From NCBI GenBank assembly GCA_009774465.1, contig VSNT01000121.1:1-11378 (forward strand): 11,378 nucleotides of DNA, given 5' to 3'. The stretch comes from Lachnospiraceae bacterium (GTDB taxonomy: Bacteria; Bacillota_A; Clostridia; Lachnospirales; Lachnospiraceae). A program made the position numbers and the translations under genes. The notes below the pieces were generated by a model. The model saw nothing but the letters and a program-made list of their open reading frames with translations, was not told the origin of the DNA and ran no database searches. Shown in pieces: positions 6,967-11,378 of the stretch; within the stretch, counting starts at the first letter, position 1; every line of letters starts with the position of its first letter.

Positions 6967-7026
6967 AAGGAGGTTATAAAAAGACGAGCCTTCTTTAAGA
7001 AAGCCCGCCTTTTATATAAGGAGGTT
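6967..7026. repeat. Twin AAGGAGGTT motifs flanking the chemoreceptor terminator
   Basis: AAGGAGGTT occurs on the plus strand at 6967-6975 and 7018-7026. Read as the chemoreceptor mRNA (minus strand), each is AACCTCCTT and contains ACCTCCTT, identical to the anti-Shine-Dalgarno core of 16S rRNA. The distal copy lies past the terminator and the proximal copy lies before it. On the plus strand the second copy precedes ATG at 7035, but that frame has only seven codons, so I do not call a gene. The significance is unknown. Confidence 0.5.
6978..7009 (-). terminator. Intrinsic terminator of the chemoreceptor gene
   Basis: On the minus strand a 27-nt hairpin (7009 to 6983) forms an 11-bp stem with three G-T pairs (GGCGGGCTTTC with GAAGGCTCGTC) around the loop TTAAA. 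It is followed at once by five T (plus-strand A at 6978-6982). It lies 40 bp past the chemoreceptor stop codon. The opposite flank also gives a short T-run on the plus strand, so weak bidirectional function is possible. Confidence 0.9.
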
Positions 7027-7048
7027 TCACGAAATATGACTTTCGCTG

Positions 7049-9208
7049 TTATATCGTAAACTTACTGATTGCCTCTTTCAGCTTGTCAGATTCACGTCCA
7101 AGAATCTGTACCGCATCCTGCAGGCTCAATATCTGTTCTGACTGCTCCACTGTATTTTGCTGCATTCCTACTGCTGCATCTTCGTTATTCTCAGATACCT
7201 TTGCCATACTGTCAATCATTTCCAAAGTACGGTCTTTAGCCCGTCCCATACGCTCCATAATGCTGGTAATATCATTGACTGCTTTTGTAAGCTCCGTAAC
7301 ACTGTCACGCACCTGACAGAAAGATCCAACAGTAAGCTTCATCGCCTCTGACTGAGCTCTTACCGTGTCAGAGGCCTGCCCGGTAGTTTCTGCAATCTGG
7401 AATTTCCTTTTGTCAATCTGTTCCACGGTTGCCCTGATCTGCTTAACTGCCTCTACTGACTGTACAGATAAACGCCTGATCTCCTCGGCAACCACTGCAA
7501 AACCTCTTCCCATCTCGCCTACACGTGCCGCTTCAATGGAGGCATTTAATGACAAAAGCCCTGTCTGGTCAGCAACGTCATTGATGGTTTCAGCTATTTT
7601 ATTAATTGCTTTCGTTTCTTCTGAAAGTTCATTCACCTGTACAATCAGGCTTTCTGTCATGGTTGCAGTTTCTTCTGCCTTACCGGAAAGATTTTCCATA
7701 TTGGTAATGCTGTCGCCTACTGTCTGTCCCGTGGTCTTTGCAATCCCCTCTACCATTTCCGCATTCTTCACCACCGCTTCTATCTGCTGTGCAAGCTGCT
7801 GAATGGTGGTTCTGCACTCCATAACATCTTCTGTCTGCCTTGTCACACCATCGCTTACCCGGGTGATGCCGCCTGTAACACCTTCCGACAAAGTCACCAG
7901 CTTTTGCGTTGTTTTGGCAACGCGGTTTCCTGCATCCGCAACTTCTGCTGCTCCCTCTCCTGTCTGACTGATCAAAATCCGCATTTTCTCCATCATTCGC
8001 TGAAGCCGATGGGTAAGAATCTTAAACTCCGTATCTTTTCCTTCTTTGACCGTTATGTTAAAGTTGCCATTTTCCACCTGACTAAGTACGTAAGAAACAT
8101 TTCTCACTGATTTCATGATCCGGTTTGATATCCATGCACACAGCCCCAATGATAAAGCCAGGGCGGCCGCCACTACAAGAATCGTTATATACCGGATATC
8201 ATCTACCTGTGCTAAAATTTGATTCCTTGGAATCTTAGCGCAGACTGCAAAATCGCAATTTACCATTTTATGATACACATATAAGTAAGATTTTCCATTA
8301 TCCCTCTGGTAAAAAACAGATGAAGTTTCATCAGAGCCAAAAAGATTCATTAGTTTTTCCTGAGAAACAAAGACGCTCTCTCCTAAATCATCTACGGATA
8401 AAACTTCTCTTCCGTCACTGGTAATTAATGCGCAAATACTTCCTTCATCCAATGCCATATCGGTTAACGGTTTTTTGACCGCCTCCATATCAATATCCAT
8501 AATCAGCATACCAATTGGCTTTGACTTTTTATCTACCATATTTCTGGCAAGTGAAAAAGCATATCTGTCGCTGCTCATTCCTGTCATTGCATCCAGTTCT
8601 TCATGCTGGCCGCTCAAAATTACTTTTTCTCCATTTGCAATCTGCCGGCTCCCCTCTTCCGTCTCTATATATGTTTGATAATTAACCGGTTTTAACATGC
8701 TGTCAGAGTTAAATCCTTCCCCATAATCTGCCAGAAGATAAATGCTGCTTACAAACTGGTCTGATAAGGCAGTGGTTAAAACCTGCTTTTTCAATGTCTG
8801 AAATACCTTGCCTTCCTGCAAAGGTTCTTTCGCATATTCCCCGCGATAATAGCTTTTTACAGAATTATCCAGCACGATTTGATTGGTTCTGATAGATAAG
8901 TTGCTGACTAAAAGATCATAGTATTCTGCTGTTTTTTGAATCGTGTTTTCCATAGACTGCTGATAGCTTTGAATCACCGCATGTTCTGCAAGCTGATAAG
9001 ATAACGTGCCCGATATAATGATCAAAATACAGGGAACCAGAAATCCTAATAACAGTTTTGTTCTGATACTTCCCCCCGCTCCCTTACTTTTCCTTTCCGG
9101 TTTATCCTTTTTAAGCTGCTTACGCATCTTAGCATCGTTGTCTTTACCTTCTGCCGCACTTCCCTTTTCCAGTTTACTCCTAATGTTTATCCCCAGTTTC
9201 TTTTTCAT
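7049..9208 (-). CDS. Methyl-accepting chemotaxis protein (transmembrane chemoreceptor)
   Basis: Transmembrane chemoreceptor of 719 residues that would relay ligand binding to the CheA/CheW array. A basic cytoplasmic N-terminus (1-50) precedes TM1 (about 52-71). An extracellular sensor, probably double-Cache, spans about 75-335 and contains YAFSLARNMVDKK (216-228) and IGMLIMDIDMEAV (232-244), typical of Cache folds. TM2 is at about 340-361, then a HAMP linker (about 361-415) and a long coiled-coil signalling domain. The conserved hairpin tip lies at 558-580 (SIEAARVGEMGRGFAVVAEE and following). The open frame extends 59 codons further upstream, but ATG 9208 has TTGGAGGGAGC five bases before it and is chosen. 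The ligand is unknown. No che or flagellar genes are nearby. Transcription ends at the strong hairpin just downstream. Confidence 0.95.
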   Translation of the reverse strand: MKKKLGINIRSKLEKGSAAEGKDNDAKMRKQLKKDKPERKSKGAGGSIRTKLLLGFLVPCILIIISGTLSYQLAEHAVIQSYQQSMENTIQKTAEYYDLLVSNLSIRTNQIVLDNSVKSYYRGEYAKEPLQEGKVFQTLKKQVLTTALSDQFVSSIYLLADYGEGFNSDSMLKPVNYQTYIETEEGSRQIANGEKVILSGQHEELDAMTGMSSDRYAFSLARNMVDKKSKPIGMLIMDIDMEAVKKPLTDMALDEGSICALITSDGREVLSVDDLGESVFVSQEKLMNLFGSDETSSVFYQRDNGKSYLYVYHKMVNCDFAVCAKIPRNQILAQVDDIRYITILVVAAALALSLGLCAWISNRIMKSVRNVSYVLSQVENGNFNITVKEGKDTEFKILTHRLQRMMEKMRILISQTGEGAAEVADAGNRVAKTTQKLVTLSEGVTGGITRVSDGVTRQTEDVMECRTTIQQLAQQIEAVVKNAEMVEGIAKTTGQTVGDSITNMENLSGKAEETATMTESLIVQVNELSEETKAINKIAETINDVADQTGLLSLNASIEAARVGEMGRGFAVVAEEIRRLSVQSVEAVKQIRATVEQIDKRKFQIAETTGQASDTVRAQSEAMKLTVGSFCQVRDSVTELTKAVNDITSIMERMGRAKDRTLEMIDSMAKVSENNEDAAVGMQQNTVEQSEQILSLQDAVQILGRESDKLKEAISKFTI

Positions 9209-9360
9209 TTGTTGCTCCCTCCAATTCAATTTAACACACCTTGAACTACTAATATCATATACCAAATTGGGGGGATTTCTGTATTGACATGCTTGTGAAT
9301 TATTGTTCATTTTTGGCGTATCTGTCGAGGGAAGAGGGCTGTCTTTGGAATTGCTGCAAA
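9209..9360. other. Intergenic region upstream of the chemoreceptor
   Basis: This 152-bp gap separates the rlmD stop from the chemoreceptor start. I see no terminator for rlmD. The minus-strand stretch around 9251-9264 (GGTATATGATATTAG region) could supply a -10 (TATGAT) but lacks a recognisable -35. I also could not fit a convincing sigma-28 type promoter, which might have been expected for a chemoreceptor. A run of six C (plus-strand G at 9269-9274) lies directly upstream of that site. The gap stays open in the chemoreceptor reading frame but has no ribosome binding site of its own. Confidence 0.4.
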
Positions 9361-10518
9361 TCAAGGTTTCTTTGAAAGCATACAAACAGCCTCAATATCA
9401 TCTGTAAATGGAAACATATCAATTGCCGCTCCTTTTTTCATTTGATATCCTTTTTTGCACAAAAGATGTAAATCCCTCGCCAAAGTTTCAGGATTACAGG
9501 ATATATATATAATCTTTTCCGGCTTTAATTTGATTAATGAGGTTAAAAATTTCTCGCTGCTGCCGCTTCTTGGGGGATCCATGAAAACCACATCCACCCT
9601 CTCCCCACTTTCAGCTATTTCCTCCATGAAATCTCCAGCATCTGCCTGATAAAACCTGATATTCGACAGCCCGTTTTTCTTTGCTCCTGTTATGGCATCC
9701 CGAACAGCATCCCTGTTAAGTTCTACTCCAATTACTTTTTTTGCTTTTAAAGCCGCCACCATGCCAATAGTGCCAGTTCCGCAATATGCATCTAAAACTG
9801 TTTCCCTGCCGGAAATTCCTGCATATTCTATTGCCTTTTCATATAGCTTCTGCGCCATGCAGGGATTCACCTGATAAAAAGATTTGGGAGAAATCTTAAA
9901 AGTCAGACCGCACAGCTTATCTTCGATATATCCCGGACCATAAATCACCTGCTCTTTTTCTCCAAGCACCATACTGGTCCTTTTATCGTTTACATTTACT
10001 ACCACTGTAGTGATTTCAGGGTGTTCCCTGCGCAGTGCTTTCACAAAATTATTTTTGGAGGGCATAATTGGAGAACCTAATACCAGCACCACCATGATCT
10101 GCCCTGTATGATATCCCACACGCACAAGCAAATGACGCAGCAGTCCATACCCTGTATCTTCATCATAGGTTTTTATTTTAAAAGACTTTAACAGTTTCCT
10201 GACGGTCTGAATAACAGCATCTGCCTTTTCATTTTCCAACAGACAGTCCTCTACCGGCACAATCTGATGGGTTCCTTCTTTATATACTCCTGAAATAATA
10301 TTTCCTTTTCTGTCTCTTCCAAATACAGCATGTACTTTATGTCTGTAATGGACAGGCTGCTCCATACCAATCATTTCTTCCAGTTTTCCATAAGGTTTCA
10401 GCAGCTTTGCTGCCTGTCCCCTTTTAAAATTCAGTTGTGACTGATAATCCATATGTAAAATCTGACATCCACCACATTTTTTATAAACAGGACATGCAAA
10501 CGTATCTTTCTGACTCAT
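9361..10518 (-). CDS. rlmD: 23S rRNA (uracil-C5)-methyltransferase, RlmD/RlmCD (TrmA) family
   Basis: Cytoplasmic SAM-dependent enzyme that forms 5-methyluridine in 23S rRNA; in Gram-positives the family often covers U747 and/or U1939, and the target is not decidable here. At 385 residues it lacks the N-terminal TRAM domain of E. coli RlmD. It begins almost directly with the [4Fe-4S] ligands C9, C15 and C18 (CPVYKKCGGC), the fourth probably being C92. SFYQVN (213-218), DAYCGTGTIG (243-252, SAM site), MDPPRSG (313-319) and YISCNPETLARD (338-349, catalytic C341) complete the family signature. The frame stays open 24 codons upstream from a GTG at 10590, but that start has no binding site and lies in a hairpin. 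ATG 10518 follows GGGAGG and is chosen. The symbol reflects the family; rlmCD is equally possible. Confidence 0.9.
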   Translation of the reverse strand: MSQKDTFACPVYKKCGGCQILHMDYQSQLNFKRGQAAKLLKPYGKLEEMIGMEQPVHYRHKVHAVFGRDRKGNIISGVYKEGTHQIVPVEDCLLENEKADAVIQTVRKLLKSFKIKTYDEDTGYGLLRHLLVRVGYHTGQIMVVLVLGSPIMPSKNNFVKALRREHPEITTVVVNVNDKRTSMVLGEKEQVIYGPGYIEDKLCGLTFKISPKSFYQVNPCMAQKLYEKAIEYAGISGRETVLDAYCGTGTIGMVAALKAKKVIGVELNRDAVRDAITGAKKNGLSNIRFYQADAGDFMEEIAESGERVDVVFMDPPRSGSSEKFLTSLIKLKPEKIIYISCNPETLARDLHLLCKKGYQMKKGAAIDMFPFTDDIEAVCMLSKKP

Positions 10519-10570
10519 TTTCCTCCCATCCGCCTGCGTCAACAGGCATTTAAAACTTTTCTTATAATCA

Positions 10571-10607
10571 GTTAACCCCCAGGCATACACCCGGGGGCTT
10601 TGTTAAC
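10571..10607. other. GC-rich stem-loop in the rlmD leader
   Basis: CCCCCAGG (10576-10583) pairs with CCCGGGGG (10590-10597) across a six-base loop, giving eight pairs including one G-T. GTTAAC copies at 10571-10576 and 10602-10607 can extend the stem past a CTTTG bulge. It lies about 53 bp upstream of the rlmD ATG and 36 bp past the previous gene. Only TT follows on the minus strand, so it is a poor intrinsic terminator. It could be a weak terminator for the upstream gene or a leader structure. A second small stem (GCCTG 10532-10536 with CAGGC 10543-10547) lies just before the rlmD ribosome binding site. Confidence 0.6.
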
Positions 10608-10642
10608 ATTAAGAAGAGCACACAGCGTACAGCAAATACTGC

Positions 10643-10924
10643 TTATTCCTCATTCATGTTTTTGATTTTAACAGATTCTATTCCCCTTACCAAATCTGAA
10701 GCACGTTCCACATCTGCTTCATTGATTCGGATCGTAAAGATATTCTTCTGCTTATCGCTTCCAAAAGTTCTTGAAAACCAGGAACGTTCCTGCCATTCAA
10801 TAAAATAAGATATCCTGTTTTTCAACAATACCTTTTCCAGTTTCTCTTTGCTTTCCAAAGTGTACACTTTACAAAAATCCACTTCTCTATTGACCACCCT
10901 ATTGTCAAAAGTCAATGCTGTCAT
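10643..10924 (-). CDS. Small protein of unknown function (93 aa, possibly DUF2007-like)
   Basis: I do not firmly recognise this gene. It encodes a soluble, charged 93-residue protein with no signal peptide or membrane segment. The pattern CKVYTLESKEKLEKVLLKNR (18-37), then a strand ISYFIEW (38-44), and at the end IFTIRINEADVERASDLVRG (62-81) resembles DUF2007-type putative signal-transducing proteins: a beta-alpha-beta core with a final helix of the form 'AxDxxRAxxLL'. That link is my inference. A GTG five codons upstream lies inside the GTGGAGG ribosome binding site, so ATG 10924, eight bases after GGAGG, is the start. It has its own promoter (11006-11035) and a leader of about 75 bases with an AT-rich hairpin. 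Its relation to rlmD downstream is unknown. Confidence 0.8.
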   Translation of the reverse strand: MTALTFDNRVVNREVDFCKVYTLESKEKLEKVLLKNRISYFIEWQERSWFSRTFGSDKQKNIFTIRINEADVERASDLVRGIESVKIKNMNEE

Positions 10925-10944
10925 TGCACTATCCTCCACTCTTA

Positions 10945-10968
10945 AAAATAAACTGTTATGTTTATTTT
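10945..10968 (-). promoter_or_regulatory. AT-rich hairpin in the leader of the 93-aa gene
   Basis: A perfect 9-bp inverted repeat (AAAATAAAC with GTTTATTTT) encloses a six-base loop. On the minus-strand transcript it is followed by TTAAGAG and then the GGAGG ribosome binding site about ten bases away. The stem is nearly all A-T, so it would melt easily. It could affect translation or act as a weak terminator-like pause. Confidence 0.6.
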
Positions 10969-10983
10969 CAATTTACTCCCCCA

Positions 10984-10993
10984 TATCATGATA
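10984..10993. promoter_or_regulatory. Palindrome TATCATGATA near the transcription start
   Basis: A perfect 10-bp palindrome begins 12 bp downstream of the -10 box of the 93-aa gene, just past the expected start of transcription near 10999. This is a usual place for a repressor operator. Its short length makes chance possible. Confidence 0.35.
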
Positions 10994-11005
10994 AACACCA
11001 TGTAT

Positions 11006-11035
11006 ATTATAATTCATAATCCTTTATAATTTCAA
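11006..11035 (-). promoter_or_regulatory. Sigma-A-type promoter of the 93-aa gene
   Basis: On the minus strand TTGAAA (11030-11035) and an exact TATAAT (11006-11011) are 18 bp apart in an AT-rich region. The predicted start of transcription is near 10999, giving a leader of about 75 bases to the ATG at 10924. The -35 box lies 22 bp past the stop of the preceding gene. Confidence 0.75.
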
Positions 11036-11057
11036 CTGGAAAATGACTGTAACGCTT

Positions 11058-11354
11058 TTAGACTTTAACTGTTGTCTTAGACAGTTCCCACAATGGTCTT
11101 TGCTCCATATATTGCTGATTCAACCATTCAGCAGCCTGCGCGACGCCTTCGGTTGTTAATTCAAATTCCCTGCGCTGCTTTTTCGCCTCCTCTGTTTTGG
11201 CATAACAAAAAGGTTCCGGCCAGATAATCACTTCAAGCTTTACGCCATCTTCTTTTTCCTTCTTTTTCAGCATGTAACGCATTCCATCCATACTGCCGCT
11301 ATATTCTTCTTTTTTTACATAATTTAATACATGAAATTTTTCTTTATCTATCAT
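11058..11354 (-). CDS. Conserved-looking small protein of unknown function (98 aa)
   Basis: I cannot assign this protein to a named family. It is soluble, very rich in Lys and Glu, and has no signal peptide or membrane segment. Visible landmarks are GMRYMLKKKEKEDG (24-37), a strand with VIIWPEPFCYAKT (42-54), a basic patch EEAKKQRREFEL (55-66), and a helix GVAQAAEWLNQQYMEQRPLW (70-89). The likely fold is therefore small alpha/beta with a C-terminal helix. The frame could open two codons earlier at GTG 11360, but ATG 11354, preceded by GAGGGTGGCA, is the better start. It is complete at the stop (11058-11060), and no terminator hairpin follows before the next promoter. Confidence 0.8.
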   Translation of the reverse strand: MIDKEKFHVLNYVKKEEYSGSMDGMRYMLKKKEKEDGVKLEVIIWPEPFCYAKTEEAKKQRREFELTTEGVAQAAEWLNQQYMEQRPLWELSKTTVKV

Positions 11355-11371
11355 TGCCACCCTCTGCTTAT

Positions 11372-11377
11372 CTTATA
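11372..11377 (-). promoter_or_regulatory. Possible -10 element of the 98-aa gene at the window edge
   Basis: TATAAG on the minus strand lies 17 bp upstream of the ATG at 11354. The -35 region, if any, is outside the window, so this is only a candidate. Confidence 0.25.
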
Positions 11378-11378
11378 G

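Noticed and set aside
7035..7058. Plus-strand mini-ORF after a perfect AAGGAGGTT
   Set aside because: It is only seven codons long and overlaps the chemoreceptor stop antisense; not enough to call a gene, although the motif itself is listed.
7365..7802. Plus-strand open frame of 145 codons inside the chemoreceptor
   Set aside because: It is a typical antisense shadow of the heptad-rich signalling domain.
9284..9310. Plus-strand promoter beginning with a perfect TTGACA at 9284-9289
   Set aside because: No acceptable -10 lies 16-18 bp downstream, and no plus-strand gene follows.
9209..9385. N-terminal 59-residue extension of the chemoreceptor
   Set aside because: It has no ribosome binding site, while ATG 9208 follows a good GGAGGG site; the extension is just an open stretch in the gap.
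10519..10590. 24-codon extension of rlmD from a GTG start, or a leader peptide
   Set aside because: The GTG lies in the loop of a GC-rich hairpin, has no ribosome binding site, and the extension resembles no TRAM domain or attenuation-type leader.

Overview
The window looks like a chromosomal segment of a low- to mid-GC Gram-positive anaerobe, most likely a clostridial Lachnospiraceae-type bacterium. This rests on the AT-leaning composition, GGAGG-type ribosome binding sites, sigma-A-like promoters, and the gene types present: a clostridial HD-GYP protein, endonuclease III, an RlmD/RlmCD-type 23S methyltransferase without a TRAM domain, and a GLUG/leucine-rich-repeat surface protein. The species cannot be named from the sequence. 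The left end is not natural DNA. Bases 7-39 match the Illumina Nextera (Tn5) read-1 adapter at 30 of 33 positions, so the assembly ends there in library sequence.

All nine supported genes lie on the minus strand and are transcribed from right to left. In that order they are: a 98-aa protein of unknown function (11058-11354); a 93-aa small protein with its own strong promoter and a structured leader (10643-10924); rlmD-like 23S rRNA uracil methyltransferase (9361-10518), with a GC-rich stem-loop in its leader; a transmembrane methyl-accepting chemotaxis protein (7049-9208), ended by a strong intrinsic terminator (6978-7009); an alpha/beta hydrolase (5941-6852) with a clear promoter and a 12-bp direct repeat just upstream of it; a protein with two HD domains, the second a full HD-GYP (4557-5831); endonuclease III, nth (3910-4548), 8 bp downstream and probably translationally coupled; a very large membrane-anchored GLUG/LRR protein (445-3831), preceded by four 11-bp direct repeats; and a nitroreductase-family gene (40-295) cut off by the adapter.

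Most of this is ordinary housekeeping and signalling content (DNA repair, rRNA modification, probable c-di-GMP hydrolysis, chemoreception). I see no phage, integrase, CRISPR, toxin-antitoxin or biosynthetic cluster, and no evidence of a complete new multi-gene system. The parts least explained by known families are the 1128-aa surface protein, with a regular Cys-x9-Cys pattern in its beta-helix part, and several short non-coding structures: the triple-palindrome block at 314-432, the helically phased repeats at 3868-3911, the paired repeats upstream of the hydrolase promoter, the twin anti-Shine-Dalgarno-like motifs around the chemoreceptor terminator, and the AT-rich hairpin in the leader of the 93-aa gene.

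Four long open frames are best shortened at the start, because the ribosome binding site or promoter contradicts the longest version: chemoreceptor (719 aa), rlmD (385 aa), hydrolase (303 aa) and the 93-aa protein.
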